NCBI GenBank assembly: GCA_030616195.1
Contig: JAUWXW010000090.1
Coordinates: forward strand, 1-6,723
Direction of reading: 5' to 3'
Origin: Chloroflexota bacterium
GTDB taxonomy: Bacteria; Chloroflexota; Dehalococcoidia; RBG-13-53-26
Length of the DNA stretch: 6,723 nt
The notes under the pieces were generated by a model, which had not been told where the DNA came from, searched no databases, and worked only from the letters and a program-made list of their open reading frames with translations. Positions 1 to 5,607 of this stretch are shown here, one piece after another. Numbering within the stretch: the first letter of the stretch is position 1; each line of letters starts with the position of its first letter. Both the position numbers and the translations under genes were made by a program.

Positions 1-80
1 CGAAGAGACATTGCCGCCGGACGAGACTGAGGACAGGGGAACAAGGAATAGAACGGTTCGCTCCGCGTGGCTGGGGAATA

Positions 81-158
81 CGGGTCAGGTCGGGTCTCCA
101 TAGGTCTCATGAGGCGACCCTGGCGGCCGACTCGCCGTGGCGAGAACCTGACACCCAC
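81..158. repeat. Repeat copy A: cgggtcaggtc ... acctgacacccac with insert
   Basis: This 78-bp unit begins with cgggtcaggtc (81-91) and ends with acctgacacccac (146-158). The same two motifs recur in the same order at 369-396, where only a few bases separate them. Here they enclose about 54 bp that includes the perfect hairpin ctcgcc/ggcgag (131-136 with 139-144). The end motifs are partly complementary (gtcaggt with acctgac), so the unit is an inverted repeat with a long interior. Its function is unknown; it is probably a dispersed repeat or a decayed small mobile element. Confidence 0.5.
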
Positions 159-225
159 GCGTGATTCCATGACGGCCCCTCATCGTCCTTCTACCCACAA
201 GCCCGTGGGCCTGTGGGTGGCACTC

Positions 226-294
226 GGCAATGACACATGGGGAGACGTTCGCCTGGTTGTCATTGCCACGGTCGCCTCAGGCGACCGTGGCAAT
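226..294. repeat. 33-nt perfect palindrome with a competing 10-bp inverted repeat
   Basis: Positions 262-277 are the exact reverse complement of 279-294, giving 16-bp arms around a single base. In practice this would fold as a 14-bp stem with a 5-nt loop. Upstream, ggcaatgaca (226-235) is the exact reverse complement of tgtcattgcc (258-267), which shares bases with the left arm of the palindrome. The two structures are therefore mutually exclusive. No T-tract follows, so it does not look like an intrinsic terminator. It is most likely part of a dispersed hairpin repeat. Confidence 0.65.
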
Positions 295-315
295 CTCAGG
301 GTGGGGCAGCGTTTC

Positions 316-337
316 GGACAAACCTGAAGGTTTGTCC
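316..337. repeat. Hairpin repeat ggacaaacct-ga-aggtttgtcc
   Basis: The arms ggacaaacct (316-325) and aggtttgtcc (328-337) are perfectly complementary over 10 bp around a GA centre. The core cctgaagg recurs at the centre of a second hairpin at 5653-5668, between the flavoprotein gene and purE. This points to one family of hairpin repeats scattered through intergenic space. The bases after the stem (ctacattt) are not a convincing terminator tail. Confidence 0.6.
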
Positions 338-368
338 CTACATTTCTTGGTATCTGAGTCCAGCAACC

Positions 369-396
369 CGGGTCAGGTCAGGGACCTGACACCCAC
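369..396. repeat. Repeat copy B: compact gtcaggtc/gacctgac hairpin
   Basis: The arms gtcaggtc (372-379) and gacctgac (383-390) are perfect 8-bp complements with an agg loop. The pairing can extend outward through a bulged A to flanking G and C residues. The outer motifs cgggtcaggtc (369-379) and acctgacacccac (384-396) are identical to the two ends of copy A at 81-158. Copy B therefore looks like copy A without its interior, or copy A like copy B with an insertion. Confidence 0.55.
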
Positions 397-444
397 TTAA
401 GTCGTGTTTTTGCAGCAGTGACAAGGAACGCATGTAACACTACC

Positions 445-525
445 TGTCATTCCCGCGGAAGCGGGAATCCAGAGAACATTAACCAGGGCGGGATTTCCTG
501 GGTTCCTGCTTTCGCAGGAACGACG
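445..525. repeat. Inverted two-hairpin element (MITE/REP-like)
   Basis: Two hairpins face each other. The first pairs attcccgc (449-456) with gcgggaat (461-468) around a ggaa loop. The second pairs gttcctgc (502-509) with gcaggaac (514-521) around a tttc loop. The 28 bases at 445-472 match the reverse complement of 498-525 at 22 positions. Four of the six differences form two compensated base pairs (A-T to G-C at 449/468, C-G to T-A at 454/463), so both stems stay perfect. The structure is like the small repeats with attcccgc-type stems found in many bacterial genomes. No transposase and no clear target duplication is visible. Confidence 0.65.
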
Positions 526-583
526 CAATGTAGGAGCCGTATTTTCGTAGCGATCACATTCGGGGGATTCTGTCATGCGCAAC

Positions 584-612
584 TTGACAGACCGGCCTGC
601 ACAGTTCATACT
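584..612 (+). promoter_or_regulatory. Sigma-70-like promoter of the toxin-antitoxin operon
   Basis: A perfect -35 hexamer TTGACA (584-589) is followed, after a 17-bp spacer, by CATACT (607-612), which matches the -10 consensus TATAAT at 4 of 6 positions. Transcription would start near 619, giving a leader of about 25 nt before the antitoxin ATG at 645. The -10 overlaps the leftmost GTATGAA half-site, so a bound repressor would block polymerase. This is predicted from sequence alone. Confidence 0.6.
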
Positions 613-633
613 TTGGTATGAATCTGGTATGAA
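605..633. promoter_or_regulatory. Predicted antitoxin operator: three GTATGAA half-sites
   Basis: The heptamer GTATGAA occurs on the + strand at 616-622 and 627-633, inside a longer 9-bp direct repeat tggtatgaa. It occurs inverted (TTCATAC) at 605-611. All three are spaced by 11 bp, about one helical turn, so they lie on one face of the DNA. Ribbon-helix-helix antitoxins commonly bind such short repeated half-sites cooperatively to repress their own operon, and this array covers the -10, the start site and the leader. The antitoxin's role here is inferred from position and family. Confidence 0.6.
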
Positions 634-637
634 GGAG
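632..637 (+). promoter_or_regulatory. Strong Shine-Dalgarno for the antitoxin
   Basis: AAGGAG lies 7 nt before the ATG at 645 and supports that start. Its first two bases are also the end of the third GTATGAA half-site, so operator and ribosome site abut. The toxin gene has a weaker site (GAGGA at 885-889) and relies on a 4-nt overlap. This fits the usual excess of antitoxin synthesis. Confidence 0.65.
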
Positions 638-644
638 TGGTACT

Positions 645-902
645 ATGCCGAAGACGGCTAAGATCGCTATCAGCCTTCCCGAAGAAGTGCTTGCTGCCGT
701 GGAACAGGCTCGAAAGGATAATGGAGAAAGCCGCAGTGAGTTCTTCCGCCGCGCCGCGGAGATGCTGCTGCGCCGCCAGCGGGAGCAGGAAATGAACGAG
801 CTATATATACGTGCATACGAGCAGACGCCTGAGACCGAAGAAGAGGTCGAGGCGGCCCGCCGTGCCGCCAGCAGTATCCTGGCTGAGGAACCCTGGGAAT
901 GA
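645..902 (+). CDS. MazE-like ribbon-helix-helix antitoxin
   Basis: This 85-residue protein is the likely antitoxin of the MazF toxin that overlaps its 3' end. Residues 6-11 (KIAISL) form the expected DNA-contacting beta strand. Helix 1 follows at about 12-26 (PEEVLAAVEQARKDN), then a turn (GES), then helix 2 at 30-44 (RSEFFRRAAEMLLRR). This is the ribbon-helix-helix (CopG/MetJ-type) fold found in many MazE-type antitoxins, not the AbrB-like fold of E. coli MazE. The acidic C-terminal half (about 48-85, ending EEPWE) is the probable toxin-wrapping segment. The N-terminal domain should dimerise and repress the operon through the half-sites at 605-633. The start is supported by AAGGAG 7 nt upstream. 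Its stop overlaps the toxin start as ATGA. The pairing is inferred from position and family, and the antitoxin subfamily name is uncertain. Confidence 0.85.
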   Translation: MPKTAKIAISLPEEVLAAVEQARKDNGESRSEFFRRAAEMLLRRQREQEMNELYIRAYEQTPETEEEVEAARRAASSILAEEPWE

Positions 903-1213
903 GACGGGGTGAGATCTGGTGGGCAGAATTGGACCCGCCCGCAGGTCGCCGCCCGGTGGTCCTCCTATCTCGTGATGAGGCTTATGCCATCCGTTCTCTG
1001 GTTATCGTGGCGCCAATTACTACCCGCATCCGCCATATCCCCTCCGAGGTGCTTCTGGGAACCGATGATGGTATGCCTCAGGACTGCGTTGCCAACCTGG
1101 ACACTATTGCTACCATACCTAAGGACTGCCTGCGCAATCGGCTGATTACCCTGAGTACGCAAAAGCTGAAGGAAATTGACGCGGCTACTCGGTTTACTCT
1201 GGGTTTGGAGTAA
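899..1213 (+). CDS. mazF: MazF-family endoribonuclease toxin
   Basis: This 104-residue protein is a PemK/MazF toxin, a cytoplasmic ribonuclease that cleaves single-stranded RNA at short sequence motifs when freed from its antitoxin. The family start RRGEIWWAELDP (2-13) is present, followed by GRRPVVLLSRDEAY (16-29) and VAPITTRIR (37-45). By family alignment, Arg18 (in RRP) and Thr41 (in PIT) correspond to the catalytic Arg/Thr pair. The segment between LDP and RRP is very short (PAG) and lacks the GSEQ-type loop of E. coli and Bacillus MazF, a form seen in other short MazF proteins. VANLDTIATIPK (61-72) matches the conserved dimer-interface strand. The ATG overlaps the antitoxin stop by 4 nt. 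All key residues are intact, so the toxin is probably active. Its cleavage specificity cannot be read from sequence. tsaE begins 14 nt after its stop. Confidence 0.92.
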   Translation: MRRGEIWWAELDPPAGRRPVVLLSRDEAYAIRSLVIVAPITTRIRHIPSEVLLGTDDGMPQDCVANLDTIATIPKDCLRNRLITLSTQKLKEIDAATRFTLGLE

Positions 1214-1227
1214 GAAGGTATACCAGG

Positions 1228-1701
1228 ATGGAGAAGCGTTCATTTCTGACCAGCAGTCCGTCGGCCACGCAAGACCTGGGCAGGAGAATAGGCGAGAAAT
1301 TGGGCCCCGGGAGTGTTGTTGCCTTAATAGGGGAACTGGGCTCAGGCAAAACATGTTTTGCTAAAGGCTTGTGTGCCGGGCTGGGCATACCCAAGAGATA
1401 CGTGAACAGCCCCACCTTTGCTTTCGTGAACGAATATGAAGGCAGGCTTCTGGTACTCCACGTGGATTTGTACCGGCTTGACAGTGTGGACATGGCTCTC
1501 GATCTAGGGATAATGGACTATTTGCTACAGGCCAAATCAGGCGTGATGGTAATAGAGTGGGCAGAGAAGGTGCTCGCTTTTCTCTCTGATAGCTATCTAG
1601 CAGTGCACTTCTCCGTCCTTTCCGCCAAAAAGCGGGAGATCATGCTCACTGGTTTTGGAGAAGAGTTTTGTAAATTGCTTGGGGAGCTTGACGGGCCATG
1701 A
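1228..1701 (+). CDS. tsaE: tRNA t6A biosynthesis ATPase TsaE
   Basis: TsaE (YjeE family) is the small P-loop ATPase that binds the TsaB-TsaD complex and lets it turn over during t6A37 formation. The 157-residue length is typical. Visible motifs are the Walker A GELGSGKT (35-42), the switch-like SPTFAFVNEY (61-70), the Walker-B-like HVDLYRL (78-84) with Asp80, and the conserved IEW (109-111). The start is supported by AGAAGG (1213-1218) 9 nt upstream. The stop overlaps the tsaB start as ATGA (1698-1701), so the two are translationally coupled. Only 14 nt separate it from mazF, with no terminator between, so transcripts from the toxin-antitoxin promoter may extend into this gene. Nothing in the sequence looks broken. 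Confidence 0.96.
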   Translation: MEKRSFLTSSPSATQDLGRRIGEKLGPGSVVALIGELGSGKTCFAKGLCAGLGIPKRYVNSPTFAFVNEYEGRLLVLHVDLYRLDSVDMALDLGIMDYLLQAKSGVMVIEWAEKVLAFLSDSYLAVHFSVLSAKKREIMLTGFGEEFCKLLGELDGP

Positions 1702-2435
1702 GGGTACTATCTATTGATACCTCGGGTCGCTGGAATGCCATCGGCTTGATCGATGGTAATCAGGCATTGGGGGACTTGGTCTGGGAAGCCAGGGACAACT
1801 CGCTTCGGGACGTAATTCTCAATATCGACCTGGTGCTTGAAAGTGCCGGACTTACCCTGGCGGATGTCGATGGACTGGCGGTGGGAATAGGACCTGGCTC
1901 GTGGACCGGGGTCAGGGTGGGAATAACCGTGGGGAAGATTCTGGCTTACGCCACAGACAAGCCGCTCTGTGGCATATCATCCCTTGATGCCCTGGCGTAC
2001 CAGGGTAGAAATGTGCCTACCCTAATTTGTCCCGTTGTTGATGCTGGCAGAGGAAACGTATATGCTGCCTTCTATCGGTCCGGGGGCGAAACCGTTGCCA
2101 GACAGGGTGAGTATTATGCCGGCGACATAGAGGGACTGTTAAAGACCGTCACAGAACCTGTCCTCTTTTTGGGAGATGCAGTGGAATTGCATCGCCAGGC
2201 GATATCCGAGGGACTTGGCTCCCTGGCCGATTACGGCAGTGCAGGAGACGACCAGAAAGGCGGCGCTATCGCTTTGCTGGCTTCTTATCGCTTTGAGAGG
2301 GGCGAAAGCGATGATGCTCTTTCTCTAGCGCCCCTGTACCTGAAGGAACCTCTGGCCCAAGCCTTATTGGCGCAGGAAAGAAAAGGACAAAAAGGGATTG
2401 AAATCGCTGATTCGGGATGGAGAGCAAAGTGTTGA
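1698..2435 (+). CDS. tsaB: tRNA t6A biosynthesis scaffold protein TsaB
   Basis: TsaB (YeaZ) is the catalytically inactive ASKHA-fold paralogue that dimerises with TsaD and is needed for t6A synthesis. The protein opens with VLSIDTS (3-9), and GIGPGSWTGVRVG (63-75) matches the family signature GPGSFTGLRIG. The helix after residue 30 normally carries a His-Ser pair at the TsaD interface. Here it reads RDNSLRD (32-38), with Asn in the His position. The usual C-terminal PLYLKEP (212-218) is followed by a 27-residue basic and polar tail that the family does not need. The last part of this tail is encoded in the overlap with tsaD, so the extension may only reflect gene overlap. The ATG overlaps the tsaE stop, with GGGGAG (1681-1686) as ribosome site. 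No RimI domain is fused, and no rimI lies between tsaB and tsaD as it does in many bacteria. Confidence 0.95.
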   Translation: MRVLSIDTSGRWNAIGLIDGNQALGDLVWEARDNSLRDVILNIDLVLESAGLTLADVDGLAVGIGPGSWTGVRVGITVGKILAYATDKPLCGISSLDALAYQGRNVPTLICPVVDAGRGNVYAAFYRSGGETVARQGEYYAGDIEGLLKTVTEPVLFLGDAVELHRQAISEGLGSLADYGSAGDDQKGGAIALLASYRFERGESDDALSLAPLYLKEPLAQALLAQERKGQKGIEIADSGWRAKC

Positions 2436-3433
2436 CACTCGGCATTGAAACATCCTGTGACGAAACAGCGGCAGCTTTAGTGGCTGACGGGGCTATTCTC
2501 TCTAACGTGGTTGCCTCGCAGATGGATTTGCATGCCAGGTTTGGTGGCATCGTGCCCGAATTGGCAGCCAGGAAACATGTCGAAGCCATCGGTTACGTTA
2601 TCAAAGAAGCGGTTGATTCGGCCGATAAGAAGCTAACAGACGTGGAAGCCATCGCCGTCACTTCAAAATATGGCTTGATTGGTTCTCTCCTTGTCGGTGT
2701 GGCGGCAGCCAAATCTCTGGCCTACACTCTCAAGGTACCCCTGATTGGCATACACCATATCGAGGGACACATCTTCGCCAACATTATCAGCAATCCGAAA
2801 GTGCCGATGCCACACGTTTGTTTGACTGTTTCTGGCGGGCATACCATGCTTGTTTATGTTAAGGGTTTGTGCCAGTATGAAGTGCTGGGGAATACTCTGG
2901 ATGATGCCGGGGGCGAAGCTTTTGACAAGATTGCCAAGTTCCTGGGGCTTGGTTTCCCCGGGGGGCCTGTCATCGATAAGGTATCTGCGCAAGGCAACAG
3001 AGCAGCCTTCAATTTCCCCAGACCGTTGTGGCGCAGCAAGACACTGGATTTCAGCTTCAGCGGGCTGAAGACAGCCGTAGTCAATATGTTTAAAGGCAAA
3101 GAGACATCAACATTACCTATCCCAGATATCGCCGCCAGTTTTCAGGAAGCAGTGGTAGACCATTTGGTTTCTAAGACGGTGCAAGCTGCCTGGCGAAAGG
3201 GCGTATCTGCCATCGGCGTCACTGGAGGCGTAGCCATGAATAGACGTCTGAGAGAGGTCTTCTCCGATGTTTCTCGCCAAGAAAGGTACAAGGTTTTCTT
3301 CACCCGGCCTGATCTGTGCAGCGACAATGCGGCTATGATAGCGGCTGCCGGCGGTGCCAGGCTAGGATACGGGGACATCGCCGGGCTTGACCTCAGTGCC
3401 GTTCCTAACGCCCCTTTGGAGAGCGTGGCATGA
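2417..3433 (+). CDS. tsaD: tRNA N6-threonylcarbamoyladenosine transferase TsaD
   Basis: TsaD (Kae1/YgjD) is the catalytic metalloenzyme that moves the threonylcarbamoyl group from threonylcarbamoyl-AMP to A37 of ANN-decoding tRNAs. Motifs, numbered from the ATG at 2417, are LGIETSCDETAAAL (8-21), FGGIVPELAARKH (42-54), the metal-binding HIEGH (His114, His118), VSGGHT, DDAGGEAFDKIAK, FSFSGLKTAVV, TGGVAMNRRLRE, and SDNAAM with the metal ligand Asp303. One oddity is VTSKYGLIGSLLVG (81-94), where the family normally has GPGL. The 338-residue length is normal. The start is uncertain. A TTG at 2432 would overlap the tsaB stop by 4 nt (TTGA), has GGAGAG (2419-2424) 7 nt upstream, and would begin MTLGIETSCDE as in other family members. 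The ATG at 2417 has no clear ribosome site. The stop overlaps tsaC as ATGA. Confidence 0.96.
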   Translation: MESKVLTLGIETSCDETAAALVADGAILSNVVASQMDLHARFGGIVPELAARKHVEAIGYVIKEAVDSADKKLTDVEAIAVTSKYGLIGSLLVGVAAAKSLAYTLKVPLIGIHHIEGHIFANIISNPKVPMPHVCLTVSGGHTMLVYVKGLCQYEVLGNTLDDAGGEAFDKIAKFLGLGFPGGPVIDKVSAQGNRAAFNFPRPLWRSKTLDFSFSGLKTAVVNMFKGKETSTLPIPDIAASFQEAVVDHLVSKTVQAAWRKGVSAIGVTGGVAMNRRLREVFSDVSRQERYKVFFTRPDLCSDNAAMIAAAGGARLGYGDIAGLDLSAVPNAPLESVA

Positions 3434-4446
3434 GGCGTCAAACATCGGTGGTAGAGGTCAATCCGTCAAATCCTGAAAGGGAAGCTATTGCCAGAGCAGC
3501 CGAAATAATAAAGGCAGGTGGGCTGGTCGCCTTTCCCACAGAGACGGTGTACGGGCTGGGAGCAGATGCCTTTAATCCTGAGGCAGTAAAGGGAATCTTC
3601 GTTGCCAAGGGAAGACCGCTGGATAACCCGATAATAGTCCATGTAGCTGAACTGGAACATCTGCAAATCCTTGCCGACAGCATTATGGCGGGAGCAGTTG
3701 CGCTTGCGGAGAGGTTCTGGCCCGGTCCCCTGACGCTCATCTTGAATAAGTCGGCCCGGGTCCCCAACAATGTCAGTGCCGGGCGGGAGACGGTAGCCGT
3801 CAGGATGCCCAGGAACAATGTAGCCCTGGCACTGATAAGAGCCTGCGGTGTTCCCATTGCCGCTCCCAGTGCTAACCTCTCAGGGCGTCCCAGCTGTACC
3901 ACCGGGACACATGTCTTCCAGGACCTGGCGGGAAAGATCGATCTGGTTCTCGATGCTGGTCCTGTGGAGATAGGAGTGGAGTCTACAGTGCTGGACATCT
4001 CCACCCGGCCGCCTACCATACTGAGACCTGGGGCAGTGACGGTGGAAGAACTGGAGGGCATCATTGGCCAGGTGGTTCTCGGTAAGCAGGGAGAGCTTCT
4101 GAGACGCTCGCCAGGCACCCGCTATCGACACTACAGCCCCAGGGCGAGGGTTACTCTGGTGAAAGAGACAGACAGGGAGACGGTTGACCGGTTGGTTGAG
4201 AAATGCCGTAACCGGGGGAGAAGAGTGGGCATAATCACCCGCCGCCCTGATTTTCGTCAGAGCAGCGAAGGGGTCATTGTCAAGGTCATGCCCCAGGAGC
4301 TTGAAGCGTATGCCAGGCAGATGTTTGCCGTTATTAGAGAGCTGGACAGGGAGGGGGTAGACGAGATTATAGTGGAAGAGGTTGAGGAGAGGGGAATTGG
4401 GACAGCCATAATGGATCGCTTGAGGAAGGCAGCCTGGGGCAAATGA
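3430..4446 (+). CDS. tsaC: L-threonylcarbamoyladenylate synthase, Sua5 type
   Basis: This enzyme makes threonylcarbamoyl-AMP from L-threonine, bicarbonate and ATP, the first step of t6A synthesis. The YrdC/TsaC domain covers about residues 14-205. It shows FPTETVYGLGADAF (35-48), KGRPLDNPIIVHV (60-72), FWPGPLTLIL (96-105), VAVRMP (122-127) and APSANLSGRP (145-154), where Ser147 and Asn149 belong to the nucleotide/threonine site. The conserved linker SPGTRYRHYSP (227-237) leads to a C-terminal Sua5 domain of about 100 residues. At 338 residues it is therefore the long two-domain form, not the single-domain E. coli TsaC. The ATG overlaps the tsaD stop (3430-3433), with GGAGAG (3418-3423) 6 nt upstream. 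Its own stop overlaps the flavoprotein gene as ATGA (4443-4446). Together with tsaE, tsaB and tsaD it completes the bacterial t6A set. Confidence 0.96.
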   Translation: MRRQTSVVEVNPSNPEREAIARAAEIIKAGGLVAFPTETVYGLGADAFNPEAVKGIFVAKGRPLDNPIIVHVAELEHLQILADSIMAGAVALAERFWPGPLTLILNKSARVPNNVSAGRETVAVRMPRNNVALALIRACGVPIAAPSANLSGRPSCTTGTHVFQDLAGKIDLVLDAGPVEIGVESTVLDISTRPPTILRPGAVTVEELEGIIGQVVLGKQGELLRRSPGTRYRHYSPRARVTLVKETDRETVDRLVEKCRNRGRRVGIITRRPDFRQSSEGVIVKVMPQELEAYARQMFAVIRELDREGVDEIIVEEVEERGIGTAIMDRLRKAAWGK

Positions 4447-5597
4447 GACATGCGGCAAAACGCTCATATGATGTGATCATTGTCGGTGCCGGGCCGGCGG
4501 GTGCCACTCTGGGGTACGAGCTCGCCAGGAAGGGGATAGAGGCGCTCATCCTGGAGAAGGACGGGCTCCCCCGATATAAGCCCTGCGCCGGGGGTATTAC
4601 CGTTAAGACAGCCAAACTGCTTGACCTTGACATCGAGCCGGTAACACGGCAAGTGATATACGGGGTTAGAGCTGTCTACAAGGGTAAGAAGGAATTTACC
4701 CGGTGGTATGACAAGCCTCTAATCTACATGGTGATGCGCGACGAGTTCGACTACTTGCTTGTCCGAAGGGCTCAAGAAGCGGGCGCAGTGGTGGCTGATA
4801 ACCAGAGGGTCTGCCACATCGAAGCGACAGCCGATGGGGTTGAAGTTCGGACCACGGATGATACCTTTAGCGGTGAAATTCTGGCTGGCGCAGACGGTGC
4901 TAACAGCGTTGTGGCCAGGAGTCTAGGCTTAGCCAAAGGTATCGAATTTGGTATAGGCATGGCAACTGAGATTTCCGTTCCGGGCGAAGGACTGGTAAAA
5001 TGGGACTCCCTGATGGGATTAGACTTGGGGAACATACGTGGCGGATACGGCTGGATTTTTCCCAAGAAAGACCACTTATCTGTTGGTGTAGGAGGCCCCC
5101 TCCGCCAGGCAAAGAAGCTCAAGCGCTGTCGTCAAAAGATGTTGACCCGGCTGCAATTTGAAAGCTGTGAGACCACCAGTTTGAGAAGTCACTTTCTGCC
5201 TGTACTCAAGAAGGGCATGCCTATCCACCGGGACAGAGGCCTGCTGGTTGGCGATGCCGCTGGCCTGCTGGACCCGCTTACCGGCGAAGGCATCTATTAT
5301 GCGGTGAGAAGCGCTGAAATTGCTGCCTCAACTATCGGTGAATGTTTGCAAAGTGGTACCATTGATTTAAGGGGTTATCAGGATACGGTGGCCGAGGAAA
5401 TAATACCTGAATTGAGGGCTTCACGAGCTTTGGCCAGGCTGTTTACCTGGTTTCCCGGGTTGTACTTTTATGCCATTCGGGGGAGCGCCCGTTTGTGGAA
5501 CGCCTCCTGCCGTCTGCTGCGGGGCGAGGAGTCGTACATCAGTCTGAAGAAAAGGTTGGGGGTGCTCCAGTTTGCCTTTGACCTGTTAAGCAGGTAA
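4443..5597 (+). CDS. Geranylgeranyl-reductase-family FAD oxidoreductase
   Basis: This is a 384-residue flavoprotein of the geranylgeranyl reductase family, which reduces double bonds of polyprenyl chains on lipids, quinones or chlorophyll. Residues 9-40 form the FAD-binding Rossmann unit: YDVIIVGAGPAGATLGYEL with GxGxxG at 15-20 and Glu38 for the ribose. The family motif PRYKPCAGGI (43-52) follows. Further landmarks are GADGANSVVARSLG near residue 155 and GDAAGLLDPLTGEGI (270-284), which contacts the FAD phosphates. There is no signal peptide or clear transmembrane helix, so it should be cytosolic or peripheral on the membrane. The substrate cannot be read from sequence; saturation of a menaquinone or lipid isoprenoid chain is a reasonable guess, since no chlorophyll genes are nearby. 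The ATG overlaps the tsaC stop by 4 nt, an unusual partner for a t6A operon. It appears to be the last gene of this run. Confidence 0.88.
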   Translation: MRHAAKRSYDVIIVGAGPAGATLGYELARKGIEALILEKDGLPRYKPCAGGITVKTAKLLDLDIEPVTRQVIYGVRAVYKGKKEFTRWYDKPLIYMVMRDEFDYLLVRRAQEAGAVVADNQRVCHIEATADGVEVRTTDDTFSGEILAGADGANSVVARSLGLAKGIEFGIGMATEISVPGEGLVKWDSLMGLDLGNIRGGYGWIFPKKDHLSVGVGGPLRQAKKLKRCRQKMLTRLQFESCETTSLRSHFLPVLKKGMPIHRDRGLLVGDAAGLLDPLTGEGIYYAVRSAEIAASTIGECLQSGTIDLRGYQDTVAEEIIPELRASRALARLFTWFPGLYFYAIRGSARLWNASCRLLRGEESYISLKKRLGVLQFAFDLLSR

Positions 5598-5607
5598 TCA
5601 AGGTAGC

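Larger units (their letters stand above)
1..583. other. Gene-poor, repeat-rich intergenic region
   Basis: No convincing gene is present. Short open frames exist, but they run through palindromic repeats, lack good ribosome sites and resemble no protein family I recognise. The region instead holds many inverted repeats, listed separately where clear. Smaller ones not listed are a ctcgcc/ggcgag hairpin at 131-144 and an imperfect 12-bp hairpin at 193-218 (acccacaagccc against gggcctgtgggt, one mismatch). The first few dozen bases might contain the tail of a gene lying upstream of the window. Frame 1 stops at 28-30 and frame 2 stops near 104, but neither tail is recognisable. The density of hairpins suggests a landing zone for small non-autonomous repeats. 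Confidence 0.7.

Noticed and set aside
1..104. Tail of an upstream gene
   Set aside because: Two frames are open from the window edge, with stops at 28-30 and near 104, but neither peptide is recognisable, so no partial gene is called.
67..327. 86-codon open frame on the + strand
   Set aside because: It crosses several perfect palindromes and repeat copies, has no clear ribosome site, and its translation resembles no family I know. It is best explained as chance in GC-rich repeat DNA.
1..400. CRISPR array
   Set aside because: The repeats are few, irregularly spaced and of different sequences. There is no repeat-spacer periodicity and no cas gene.
397..621. Short open frames on both strands over the two-hairpin element
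   Set aside because: Their peptides are simply translations of the attcccgc/gcgggaat repeat, a common source of false small proteins.
3438..4467. Long minus-strand open frames opposite tsaC (226 and 195 codons)
   Set aside because: They lie fully antisense to a clear Sua5 gene with all its motifs and show no recognisable domains. They are shadows of codon bias.
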